A stretch of 64,000 nucleotides of DNA, from NCBI GenBank assembly GCA_020350205.1, contig CP070707.1, positions 2,449,449 through 2,513,448 of the forward strand. Reading direction: 5' to 3'. The stretch comes from a bacterium. Its GTDB lineage: Bacteria > Calditrichota > Calditrichia > RBG-13-44-9. The notes below the pieces were generated by a model that was not told where the DNA came from, made no database searches, and saw only the letters and a program-made list of their open reading frames with translations. The translations under genes were made by a program, and so were the position numbers. Shown here one piece after another: positions 36,621 through 45,044 of the stretch. The stretch's first letter is position 1, and each line of letters begins with the position of its first letter.

Positions 36621-37610
36621 ATGCGGAAATATGGCATCGTAGTGCTTTTTATTTTTATTCACCAGTTCGCTTCTGCCCAATTACTACCTAATTTGGGCGG
36701 ACAACGGGTGGGTACCTCTGCCGCGCAGTTTCTGAAAATTGGTGTGGGACCACGGGCAGAAGCCATGGGACAAGCCTATGTTGCGATTGCGAATGATGCC
36801 GAAGCGCTATTTTATAATCCGGCAGGGATATCCCAGTTTGAAAAAAATGAGGTGTTTTTCGCCAACACTCAATGGGTTGTCGATATCCAACTGGAATATC
36901 TGGGTCTGGTTTATCATCTGGATGCTGTTAATTCGCTGGGTTTAGCAGTTACATATTTACATACCGAGGAGATGGAGGAAACCACGGAGTTATTCCCCTA
37001 TGGCACCGGGAACTATTTCCGTTATGCGGACGCCCTGCTGGGATTGAGCTATTCCAGAAAAATGACCGATAAATTCAGTTTTGGAATCTCAGTAAAGTAT
37101 ATGCACGAAACACTGGCTGAATTAACTATGAGTTCTTTCCTGTTCGATTTGGGGACTTATTATAAAACCGGTTGGAAATCTGTGCGCTTTGCAGTAGCGG
37201 TAACGAATTTTGGTCGGGATATGGCGCCTGAAGGAAGTTTTACCTACAAAAATCTGCAGAACGAACAGATCACCCAAAGTAGTTTCCAGAAATTTCCACC
37301 TCCTATTTTGTTTCGGATCGGAGTTGCAGGAGAATTGTATAAATCCGAAAATAATATGATTTCAGGATCCGTTCAATTGAACCATCCGAATGATAATGTG
37401 GAAAATGTAAATTTTGGATTGGAATACTGGTGGCGGGAAATTTTTGCCCTGCGCGGTGGATTTGCCAGTGCCAGAACAGAGGAGGATTTTTCCACCGGTT
37501 TTGGGCTCCGGGTGCCTCTGAAGGGAATCGGGATTGGAGTAGATTACTCGTTTTCGAATTTTGGCAGGCTGGGTTACGTCAACCGCTTTGCCTTAAATAT
37601 TCAGTTTTAG
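36621..37610 (+). CDS. PorV/PorQ family outer-membrane protein
   Basis: A 329-residue beta-barrel protein with signal peptide (1-19, FASAQ) and the family motifs FLKIGVGPRAEAMGQAYVAIANDAEALFYNPAG near the start and a Phe-terminal barrel (FALNIQF). The family is related to FadL and includes PorV, the type IX secretion shuttle protein that carries cargo from the SprA translocon to the sortase. Nearby cargo-like sorting domains (27919, 30123) make a type IX-associated role plausible, but many PorV/PorQ-like paralogues exist without known secretion roles. CCGGAG precedes the ATG. Confidence 0.85.
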   Translation: MRKYGIVVLFIFIHQFASAQLLPNLGGQRVGTSAAQFLKIGVGPRAEAMGQAYVAIANDAEALFYNPAGISQFEKNEVFFANTQWVVDIQLEYLGLVYHLDAVNSLGLAVTYLHTEEMEETTELFPYGTGNYFRYADALLGLSYSRKMTDKFSFGISVKYMHETLAELTMSSFLFDLGTYYKTGWKSVRFAVAVTNFGRDMAPEGSFTYKNLQNEQITQSSFQKFPPPILFRIGVAGELYKSENNMISGSVQLNHPNDNVENVNFGLEYWWREIFALRGGFASARTEEDFSTGFGLRVPLKGIGIGVDYSFSNFGRLGYVNRFALNIQF

Positions 37611-37625
37611 AAGGAGTGTAATTTA

Positions 37626-38756
37626 ATGCTGAAGAGATGTCTCTGGATGATTGCAGCCCTTGGAGTAATTTGGCTGCAATGTTCGCATGATAAATATCCG
37701 TTGCCTTCGATTCCCAGCGAAGAAGACCGTTATCAAAATTTAAATAAAGCAGTCTATAATTTAATCAATCCTATTTTGGATGATCAGAATGGGTATACTT
37801 TTCGAAATCCATCTGATATTTATTTCGGTGTAGATAATTTTTTATATGTATGTAATACCGATGCCAATCAAATAATCATGATGGATGCGGGTGGTACCGT
37901 CCAGGGAATTTCCCAGTTTATTGAGCATCCCGAGGCAATTACCCAGAATGACAGCCTGGACCTGCTGATTGTTAATAAGACCAATAAAATTTATAAAATA
38001 GATATGTTTGTGGCCAGCCATAACATTGGCAGTGCGCCCATTGAAGTTGTATATGAACAGGCCAGTGAACCGACTCGTCAGTTTACCGGTATTTCAGTCT
38101 ATAATGGTTTTGAATATTATGTCACAGTGATTGAACCGCAGGATAGCAGTAGTAATTACGTGGAATTTAGTTTTATTTATGATTTTTATGCCAACCACAC
38201 TCTGAAAGGAAAATTGCCTTTTGAAGTGAACGGAACGGCCCTCTTTTCAACTATTCTGCCCACTGCGGTGGTTTCTTTGCGTGAACTCTATCTTGATATT
38301 TCAAGCCGCGAAAATACAATTCAATTTATGTTCACCCATACCGGGAGAACCAGCCTATTAGAAAATGCCTACAAATTTCAACACATAGCCACCCGTATTT
38401 TTGAGGGTCAGGAGGTTCTTACCCCGAATACTTCATTCATTGGCACGGATATCTATGCAGTGGATAAGTTCTGGAATCTGGAAGATCTTGCTATTGATCG
38501 GAATGGTTTCGTTTTTCTGGTGGACGCAGGCCGATCCGTCGCAGACTCCCTATCCGGTAGACCGCTCCCCGGCTTCTACCGTTTCGCAGGATCCTCTGGA
38601 AAACAGCTCCAGTCCGTGCTTGGTGTTGGAAATGGTCCTAAACAATTTAATAATCCGAAAGGGATCGCAGTCACGCCCTTATTAGAAGAGCAAATTGTAT
38701 ATATTGCAGATTCCGGGAATAATCGTATTATGCGGTTTCAACTCTCTACTCAATAA
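37626..38756 (+). CDS. Lipoprotein with NHL/six-bladed beta-propeller-like repeats
   Basis: A 376-residue lipoprotein; the lipobox is LQCS (Cys near residue 19). The rest resembles NHL-type propeller blades: NPSDIYFGVDNFLYVCNTDANQIIMMDAGG, then AIDRNGFVFLVDAGR and a last blade NPKGIAVTPLLEEQIVYIADSGNNRIMRF. Such propellers usually serve as protein-interaction platforms on the cell surface. GGAGTGTAATTTA precedes the ATG, and the gene is 15 bp after the PorV-like gene, so it is the last of the cluster. Substrate or partner unknown. Confidence 0.78.
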   Translation: MLKRCLWMIAALGVIWLQCSHDKYPLPSIPSEEDRYQNLNKAVYNLINPILDDQNGYTFRNPSDIYFGVDNFLYVCNTDANQIIMMDAGGTVQGISQFIEHPEAITQNDSLDLLIVNKTNKIYKIDMFVASHNIGSAPIEVVYEQASEPTRQFTGISVYNGFEYYVTVIEPQDSSSNYVEFSFIYDFYANHTLKGKLPFEVNGTALFSTILPTAVVSLRELYLDISSRENTIQFMFTHTGRTSLLENAYKFQHIATRIFEGQEVLTPNTSFIGTDIYAVDKFWNLEDLAIDRNGFVFLVDAGRSVADSLSGRPLPGFYRFAGSSGKQLQSVLGVGNGPKQFNNPKGIAVTPLLEEQIVYIADSGNNRIMRFQLSTQ

Positions 38757-38865
38757 AGACAGTTGGGGATCTCGAGACTTTTTCCCGGTTCAGGCTTGCC
38801 TTTCCTGTTAATTTATATAAAATTTATGAATCTTTTTTTGAATTGTGCCGTTATGCCGGAGTAAT

Positions 38866-40257
38866 ATGTCTGCCAGCAAAAACCTTTCAAGATTATTAAA
38901 CACCAGAGATGCCTTTATGCTGATTGTCGGTAATATCATCGGAATCGGCATATTTACAACCACCGGCTATATTTCACAGTACATAGAGCACTCCGGAACT
39001 ATGATCCTGGTCTGGATCCTGGGCGGATTATTGTCCATTTGCGGCGGTTTGACATATGCTGAACTCTCCACGCGACTACCGCGGGCGGGCGGGGATTTTC
39101 ATTATCTGTATCATGCATTTCACCCTCTGCTTGGATTTCTCTTCGGATGGTCTACCTTATTCGTTACCTACACCGGTTCTATTGCATTCATCGCGGTGGG
39201 ATTCGGGCATTATGTGCTTAACTTCTTTCCAGATGTCATTCAGGGTTATTCAGTTACGTTTCCCCTCATTGGTTTTGAATTGACGGCCACTAAAATCTGT
39301 GCAGTTGGGATTACACTCATTTTCACCTTTATTAATCATCGAGGTGTTAGACAGGGAGCCCAGTGGCAAATAATTTTAACTCTCACCAGTATTATTACGT
39401 TAGCGGCTTATATCCTGTTTGGTTTTTCCTCTGCAAAAGGATCCTGGTCAAATTTTCTGCCTGTCTTTCCTTCTCAGACCTCCCTCTCATTTTTCTCGGG
39501 CATCGGGGTTGGTCTAATCGGGATCTATTTTACCTACTCCGGATGGACCGTGTTGGCCTATGTTGCCGGTGAGATAAAAAATCCTGAAAAATCGATACCA
39601 AAAGCAACTTTTATGGGTGTATTTACGGTGGTTTTACTCTATATAGGGGTAAATATGGTTTATCTCTATGCTTTCCCGACCGGCATCATGAAAAACATTC
39701 CGGATATTGGATTTGAAGCTTTTCAGGCGTTATGGGGGAAGGGTTTTACCCTGCTCTTTACTGTCATGATTCTGATTGCAGTAGCCAGTACATTAAATTC
39801 GACGATTCTTTCCGGGGCTCGAATTCCGTATGCCATGAGCAGACAGGGACTATTTTTTAAAAGATTTGGAATACTGCACCAGAAATTTGAGACACCCAGT
39901 CAATCCTTGTGGCTTCAAAGCATATGGGCAGTTATTTTAATTTTATCGGGGAGTTTCAACCAGCTGCTCACTTTTACTGTTTTTGTGATGGTTGCATTTG
40001 GGGCACTTGCAGGATTAAGTCTGTTTATTCTGCGGCAAAAGAATATTCAGCAGGAAAAACCCTATCTGGCCTGGGGATATCCGGTGACGCCGATTATTTA
40101 TGTATTCGTGACTTTCTGGATTTTAATCAATACCCTGATTGACCAACCCAGGGAATCCCTGGCAGGCCTGATTCTGGTAAGCTCTGGCTTCCCCTTTTAT
40201 TATTATTTTTCTAAAATATTAAATCGGAATAAAAAAATTCCGGTTGCAAAGGAATAG
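38866..40257 (+). CDS. APC-family amino acid permease
   Basis: A 463-residue inner-membrane transporter with about 12 transmembrane segments, a family of amino-acid/polyamine/organocation carriers. The first helix has the family motif IVGNIIGIGIFTTTGYI; GGLLSICGGLTYAELSTRLPRAGGDFHYLY follows, with the conserved helix-3 stretch. The C-terminus is charged. The ATG at 38866 is preferred over a GTG at 38845 because CCGGAGTAAT precedes it. Substrate unknown. No neighbouring catabolic gene suggests one, although the aldehyde dehydrogenase at 40.7 kb could. Confidence 0.9.
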   Translation: MSASKNLSRLLNTRDAFMLIVGNIIGIGIFTTTGYISQYIEHSGTMILVWILGGLLSICGGLTYAELSTRLPRAGGDFHYLYHAFHPLLGFLFGWSTLFVTYTGSIAFIAVGFGHYVLNFFPDVIQGYSVTFPLIGFELTATKICAVGITLIFTFINHRGVRQGAQWQIILTLTSIITLAAYILFGFSSAKGSWSNFLPVFPSQTSLSFFSGIGVGLIGIYFTYSGWTVLAYVAGEIKNPEKSIPKATFMGVFTVVLLYIGVNMVYLYAFPTGIMKNIPDIGFEAFQALWGKGFTLLFTVMILIAVASTLNSTILSGARIPYAMSRQGLFFKRFGILHQKFETPSQSLWLQSIWAVILILSGSFNQLLTFTVFVMVAFGALAGLSLFILRQKNIQQEKPYLAWGYPVTPIIYVFVTFWILINTLIDQPRESLAGLILVSSGFPFYYYFSKILNRNKKIPVAKE

Positions 40258-40263
40258 TTGTAA

Positions 40264-40299
40264 TTCAAAAAAACCCGGCTTTCTGGTGGAAAACCGGGT
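40264..40299 (-). terminator. Intrinsic terminator of the cold-shock gene
   Basis: On the minus strand ACCCGG (40294-40299) pairs with CCGGGT (40273-40278), with further pairs inside and one internal mismatch, followed by seven T. It begins 22 bp after the cold-shock stop at 40322. Confidence 0.85.
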
Positions 40300-40321
40300 C
40301 AGAGCTTGAGACGAGATGATG

Positions 40322-40534
40322 CTATTCTTCAGGCATTTTAACATTATCTGCCTGATACTTTCCGTTTTTTCCCAGCTTGAGTTCGTAATCCACTTTCTGA
40401 CCTTCCTTCAGCGTTTTGAAACCTTCAGTTTCAATCGCTGAATAATGCACGAACACATCATCCCCACCGTCATCGGGAACTATAAAACCCCATCCCTTGT
40501 TCTCATTAAACCATTTTACTGTACCAGTGGGCAT
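40322..40534 (-). CDS. Cold-shock domain protein (CspA family)
   Basis: A 70-residue single cold-shock domain, the usual size: [15 protein letters not shown] contains RNP1 (KGWGFI), and DVFVHYSAI contains RNP2 (VFVHY). It is a single-stranded nucleic-acid chaperone in the cytoplasm. The ATG at 40534 is chosen over an upstream in-frame start at 40555 because the protein starts MPTGTVKWF, and GGAGG (40546-40550) lies 11 nt upstream. It is monocistronic with its own promoter and terminator and a structured ~100-nt leader. Confidence 0.95.
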   Translation of the reverse strand: MPTGTVKWFNENKGWGFIVPDDGGDDVFVHYSAIETEGFKTLKEGQKVDYELKLGKNGKYQADNVKMPEE

Positions 40535-40569
40535 AAAAAAAACTACCTCCATCAAAAAAGATCATTTAG

Positions 40570-40621
40570 CCTCTCCAATGTCATTCTCACGGATTTTAAT
40601 TTAAATCAGGGATTGGAGAGG
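40570..40621 (-). promoter_or_regulatory. Structured 5' leader of the cold-shock gene
   Basis: On the minus strand perfect 10-bp arms (CCTCTCCAAT at 40612-40621, ATTGGAGAGG at 40570-40579) enclose a 32-nt loop that itself contains a 5-bp stem (GATTT/AAATC). It lies between the transcription start and the Shine-Dalgarno of csp, so it could work as a temperature-sensitive leader. Confidence 0.55.
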
Positions 40622-40643
40622 ATATATCCATGAGATTGAAAAA

Positions 40644-40672
40644 AATTTAATCATAAGGATTTATTTTGTCAA
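40644..40672 (-). promoter_or_regulatory. Promoter of the cold-shock gene
   Basis: On the minus strand TTGACA (40667-40672), 17-bp spacer, TAAATT (40644-40649), identical boxes and spacing to the tRNA-Pro promoter. The predicted start near 40637 gives a leader of about 100 nt before the ATG at 40534. Confidence 0.75.
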
Positions 40673-40696
40673 GACATAACTCAGGAAAATCGTATT

Positions 40697-42130
40697 TTAA
40701 GTGCCACCGTTGATGACCAGAAGTTTGAGTTCCGTCATCTCTTCAATGGCATACCGGATACCTTCTCTGCCAAAACCACTGTCCTTGAAACCGCCGTAAG
40801 GCATGGGATCTATTCTAAATGTGGGATAATCGTTGACAATGAGACCTCCAATTTCGAGCACCTGATAAGCTTGCTGAATCTGCCGAATGTCATTGGTATA
40901 CAAGCCTGCTTGCAGGCCATAATGCGATTTGTTGACCATGTCTAAGGCATTCTCAAACTCATGATAGGCTTCGATGGATACAACCGGTGCAAAGATTTCT
41001 TCACAGACTGTTTTCATGTCTGGAGTTGTGTTTGTCAGAATCGTCGGTTCCAGGAAATTATTTTTGCGTCTTCCGCCTAAAAGAATTTTTGCTCCATTTT
41101 TTTCAGCTTCCCGGATCCAGCTCTCAGCGGTTTTGGCTGCGTCCGTACTAATCATGGGACCAACCATGGTATCCTCTTTTGCCGGATCCCCCATGATGGC
41201 ATCCTTTTTTGTCTGGGCGATGAAATTTGAAATGAACTGCTCGAATACGGTGTCTCGGACATAGATTCGCTGAACAGCAATACAAATTTGTCCCGCATAG
41301 GCGAAAGCACCTGAGACCAGACGGGGAATAATATCTTCTAAATCTGCGCCCGGTTCAACAATGACAGCTGCATTCCCTCCAAGCTCCAGGGTAACACTTT
41401 TTTTCCCGGCAATTGACTTTAGATACCACCCGAGTTGGGCACTTCCCGTAAAGCTCAGCTTTTTTATCCGGCCATCCCTGATCAATAATTCCGCGTTCTT
41501 TCCGCTGCTCGGAATGATATTTATCATTCCTGCGGGAGCTCCGGCATTTTTAATTATTTCGCCCAGTTTCAGAGCCGTTAAAGGAGTTGCTGAGGCTGGT
41601 TTTAGCAGGATAGAGTTTCCCGAGGCAATTGCGGGTGCAATTTTATGAGCGATAAGATTCAAGGGAAAGTTGAATGGGCAGATACCTAACACAATCCCTT
41701 TGGGAAATCGTCTGGTAATTCCATAATAACCTTTGGTTTGAGGGGAAACGTCCAGGGGGAGGAGTTCTCCGAACAGGCGTCTTGATTCCTCGGCAGCCCA
41801 GGTAAAGGTCAGATGGGCCCGGCTTACTTCATTTCGTGCAAATTTGATCGGTTTTCCGCTTTCCTTCATAATAGTTTGAGCCAGCGCCTCATGATTTTTT
41901 TCAATTCCGTGCGCAATTTTAAGCAGCAAATCATATCTTTCAAATCCGGAGAGTTTGCAGGAGGATTGAAAACCTTTGGCTGCACTCTCAACCGCCATAT
42001 CTAAAAAATCCCGTTCTGTGAGATATACTTTGGCAAGCGTGTCCCCGTTGAAAGGATTATAGACTTTGAATGATTTATGGGTTTTGACCCATTCGTTGTG
42101 GATGAGGGGATAATAGACGGGTGTTCTCAT
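40697..42130 (-). CDS. NAD(P)-dependent aldehyde dehydrogenase
   Basis: A 477-residue ALDH-superfamily enzyme that oxidises aldehydes to acids. The general base E249 lies in LELGG, the nucleophile C283 in AGQICIAV, and the Asn of CPFNFPLNL (N154) and the FTGSAQ region (cofactor loop) are present. AGAGGATAAC precedes the ATG. The closest subfamily might be lactaldehyde/glyceraldehyde- or succinate-semialdehyde-type; the sequence alone does not settle it. It is divergent from natA with a 141-bp shared upstream region. Regulation unknown. Confidence 0.9.
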   Translation of the reverse strand: MRTPVYYPLIHNEWVKTHKSFKVYNPFNGDTLAKVYLTERDFLDMAVESAAKGFQSSCKLSGFERYDLLLKIAHGIEKNHEALAQTIMKESGKPIKFARNEVSRAHLTFTWAAEESRRLFGELLPLDVSPQTKGYYGITRRFPKGIVLGICPFNFPLNLIAHKIAPAIASGNSILLKPASATPLTALKLGEIIKNAGAPAGMINIIPSSGKNAELLIRDGRIKKLSFTGSAQLGWYLKSIAGKKSVTLELGGNAAVIVEPGADLEDIIPRLVSGAFAYAGQICIAVQRIYVRDTVFEQFISNFIAQTKKDAIMGDPAKEDTMVGPMISTDAAKTAESWIREAEKNGAKILLGGRRKNNFLEPTILTNTTPDMKTVCEEIFAPVVSIEAYHEFENALDMVNKSHYGLQAGLYTNDIRQIQQAYQVLEIGGLIVNDYPTFRIDPMPYGGFKDSGFGREGIRYAIEEMTELKLLVINGGT

Positions 42131-42271
42131 GTTATCCTCTAAATAGAGATGATGATTGGTAATGTTAATATTTTATTTTATATTTTGCAAGTGATTGCTG
42201 TAACGAAGTTTCTGTGGGTGTTGACTTTAGGATGAAAAAAAAGTCCATAAAATTTCAGCGGGAATAATCTC

Positions 42272-43168
42272 ATGGATTATTTGGATGTTGAGCGCATTAC
42301 TAAATCATTTGACTCGTTCATGGCCGTAAATCAAGCCTCATTTAAGGTTCCTGAAGGCACCATTTACGGGTTACTTGGTCCGAATGGTGCAGGTAAAACG
42401 ACCACCATGCGTATGATCATGAATATCATCATTCCGGATTCCGGGAAAATTATATTCTTCGGGGAATCATTTAATGAATCCCATAAAAATAGGATTGGAT
42501 ATTTGCCTGAGGAACGGGGACTGTATTCAAAAATGAAATTGTTGCCCCATTTACAATTTTTTGGAGAACTCCATGGTTTAACTGCCTCAGCCTCGAAGAA
42601 AATTGCCACTGAATGGCTGGAGAGATTTGATCTGATTGAATGGTCTGATAAGAAAGTTCAGGATTTGAGTAAAGGGATGCAGCAAAAGGTCCAGTTTATA
42701 GGCATCATTTTGCATCAACCCGATCTTTTGATCATTGATGAGCCCTTTTCAGGACTGGATCCGATCAATACCAAATTTTTAAAGGATATATTGCTGGAAT
42801 TCAAGGCGCAGGGGAAGGCGATTGTCCTGTCGACTCATTTAATGGACCAGGCCGAAAAATTGTGCGAAGGTATCTGTTTGATCAATAAGGGAGAGGTGAT
42901 AATTGCGGAAGACCTCGCAAGTATAAAGAAAAAATATGGTCGGAATTCAGTCAGGCTGGAATATCAGGGTGATGCAGGATTTATTCATAAAATTCCGGGA
43001 GTGAAGGAATTGGATAACTATGGAAATTACATGGAAATTAGACTGCAAGAGCAGGCTGATACTGACCAAATTTTAAAAGCGGTAGCCAATTCAAGATTAA
43101 AAATCTCCAAATTTGAAGTGGCAGAATCATCTCTGAACGATATATTCATTGATCTGGTGGGAAGGTGA
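42272..43168 (+). CDS. ABC transporter ATP-binding protein, NatA-type
   Basis: A 298-residue ABC ATPase: Walker A GPNGAGKTT (36-44), signature LSKGMQQKVQF, Walker B LLIIDEPFSGLDP and the H-loop STHLMDQ. The C-terminal ~70 residues (about 225-298) form the extra domain seen in ATPases of sodium- or multidrug-type exporters. It pairs with the permease gene 4 bp downstream. The ATG at 42272 follows GCGGGAA. Substrate unknown; NatAB-like exporters commonly move Na+, drugs or peptides. Confidence 0.93.
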   Translation: MDYLDVERITKSFDSFMAVNQASFKVPEGTIYGLLGPNGAGKTTTMRMIMNIIIPDSGKIIFFGESFNESHKNRIGYLPEERGLYSKMKLLPHLQFFGELHGLTASASKKIATEWLERFDLIEWSDKKVQDLSKGMQQKVQFIGIILHQPDLLIIDEPFSGLDPINTKFLKDILLEFKAQGKAIVLSTHLMDQAEKLCEGICLINKGEVIIAEDLASIKKKYGRNSVRLEYQGDAGFIHKIPGVKELDNYGNYMEIRLQEQADTDQILKAVANSRLKISKFEVAESSLNDIFIDLVGR

Positions 43169-43172
43169 AATC

Positions 43173-44429
43173 ATGCTGAAAATTTTTAAAATTGTGAAAA
43201 GAGAATTTCTCACCAAAGTTTTTACCCGGGGTTTTATCATATCAACAATCCTTGGTCCCGTTCTTATGATTGCGATCATTCTGGCCCCGGCCTATTTTAT
43301 CACCCTCGGATCTGACAAACCCGTTAGAATTGGAATATTGGATTACACAGCAACTTTCGGGGAACCACTGCGGACTACATTTCAGGATACCCTGAATACC
43401 GGAGAAAGAAAGTTCCAGTTTTCTGATATTGATATCAGAGATTATACAATGCAGACCGTCAATTATCTCTCCCTGGTTGAAACGGGAGAATTCAAAGGTA
43501 TCGTGGTTATACCTGAAAACGTATATGAAAGTGACTCCGTTTTGTTTATGGCAAAAACTGTCAGCGATCTGGAGCTTGTTCAAAGATTGCGGAACGGGAT
43601 TTCAAGTATTGTTCGGCAGCAGCGTTTGAAATTGGAAAATTTGGATCCGGTTAAGATTGGACAATTAACGCGGGGAATCTCAATTTACACCATCAAGGTA
43701 TATGAGGGAACCGAGACGGCCCGTGGATTTGGAGAGGAATATCTGACAGCAATGATCTTCCTGGTAATCCTGTACATGACTATTCTAATTTATGGCAGTT
43801 CCATCATGCGCAGCGTGATCGAAGAAAAATCTTCCCGCATTATTGAAATTTTGTTGTCAAGCTGCAATTCATTCCAGCTCATGATGGGAAAATTGCTCGG
43901 TGTGGGGGCGGTTGGATTAGTTCAGTATGTCATCTGGGTAACCATGGGAATGGGGGTGTTTGTGATTGTGACTAACACCATGCCGGCTATTGCGGAATCT
44001 ATCACCTTTTCAACCACGGCACTTCTTTTCTTTGTAATCTTTTTTATAATCGGGTTTTTTACCTTCTCCACGCTTTATGCAGCTGTGGGCGCCATGTGCT
44101 CTGATATGCAGGATGCGCAATCGGTTTCCATACCGGTGACACTGCTGATTGTGCTCCCTTTTCTGATTAGTTTCATGGTTATTCGTGATCCTGCCTCGGA
44201 AATTTCTCAAATTCTCTCCCTGCTGCCTTTTTTTACACCCCTTATCATGTTTTTGCGGGTATTATTAATTCATCCCCCGGGCATAGAAATTTTTCTCTCC
44301 ATTTTGATTAATTTACTCACTATTGTGGGAATCATCTGGATCACCGCCAAAATATACCGGGTGGGAATTCTGATGTATGGAAAACGGGCCACCCTCCCGG
44401 AAATACTTCGCTGGATAAAATACCGGTAA
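43173..44429 (+). CDS. ABC transporter permease, NatB-type
   Basis: A 418-residue permease: one N-terminal transmembrane segment (about 20-45), a ~150-residue extracytoplasmic domain, then five or six C-terminal transmembrane segments, typical of NatB/ABC-2 exporters. A conserved motif IEEKSSRIIEILLSS occurs before the second segment group, as in the family. An upstream TTG at 43149 is unlikely: the ATG at 43173 lies 4 bp after natA's stop with GAAGGTGA nearby. It forms an exporter with NatA; substrate unknown. Confidence 0.88.
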   Translation: MLKIFKIVKREFLTKVFTRGFIISTILGPVLMIAIILAPAYFITLGSDKPVRIGILDYTATFGEPLRTTFQDTLNTGERKFQFSDIDIRDYTMQTVNYLSLVETGEFKGIVVIPENVYESDSVLFMAKTVSDLELVQRLRNGISSIVRQQRLKLENLDPVKIGQLTRGISIYTIKVYEGTETARGFGEEYLTAMIFLVILYMTILIYGSSIMRSVIEEKSSRIIEILLSSCNSFQLMMGKLLGVGAVGLVQYVIWVTMGMGVFVIVTNTMPAIAESITFSTTALLFFVIFFIIGFFTFSTLYAAVGAMCSDMQDAQSVSIPVTLLIVLPFLISFMVIRDPASEISQILSLLPFFTPLIMFLRVLLIHPPGIEIFLSILINLLTIVGIIWITAKIYRVGILMYGKRATLPEILRWIKYR

Positions 44430-44827
44430 ATTCCTCAATGGTTATGAAGGATGGTACTCAAAATTGGGGAGAGACTAATCGAGCATGGAATGTTGTGGAA
44501 TTCAACTTTTGTGATCGCCATTCCAGTCAGGTGGAAAAGGGGAGTGTATCAAATCTGGAGTGGATTTTGCCTGATGGAAATTTAAATTTTATTTGTACAC
44601 TAACGGACGTTAAAATGGGTAATCGGAAAAGTATTGCTTTTAAGGTATTTCAGATCAAAACTTCAATTCTATTTACAGATCCCACCTAGGTAATGAGCCT
44701 GGAGGCCTTCTTAAAGAGGTAAAGTTATAAAAAGCACAAAAAGAATTTTTTGAATTATAAGAAGCGAAAAATTAATTTCCATCCAATCTGTACGTGATTC
44801 TGAAATCCCCTCTAAATAGAATTAAAT

Positions 44828-44845
44828 TTATACAAATTTGTATAA
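44828..44845. promoter_or_regulatory. 18-bp perfect palindrome upstream of nifJ
   Basis: TTATACAAATTTGTATAA (44828-44845) is a perfect inverted repeat about 200 bp before nifJ. It could be an operator for a dimeric repressor. The 615-bp gap 44430-45044 otherwise shows no confident gene or promoter, only AT-rich sequence and a weak 83-codon frame. Confidence 0.45.
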
Positions 44846-45044
44846 TTTAGTACAATTTTAATTAATGAGCTACTGAGGTTTTCCCAGCCGCTAAGACCGA
44901 TTAATTTGTGATAATTATATTTTTTTAATCTTGAAAAACTGGTTGGAAATCAATAACTTTCAATTTGGTATCTAGAAAATGTTTTAGTTGGTCTTATAAA
45001 ATTAAGTAGAATCAGAATAAATTTTTATCCAAGAGGAGAAGAAG

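Noticed and set aside
44438..44689. Open frame of 83 codons after the NatB-type permease
   Set aside because: No Shine-Dalgarno site, no recognisable family and a composition like non-coding sequence; it might be a relic but cannot be supported.
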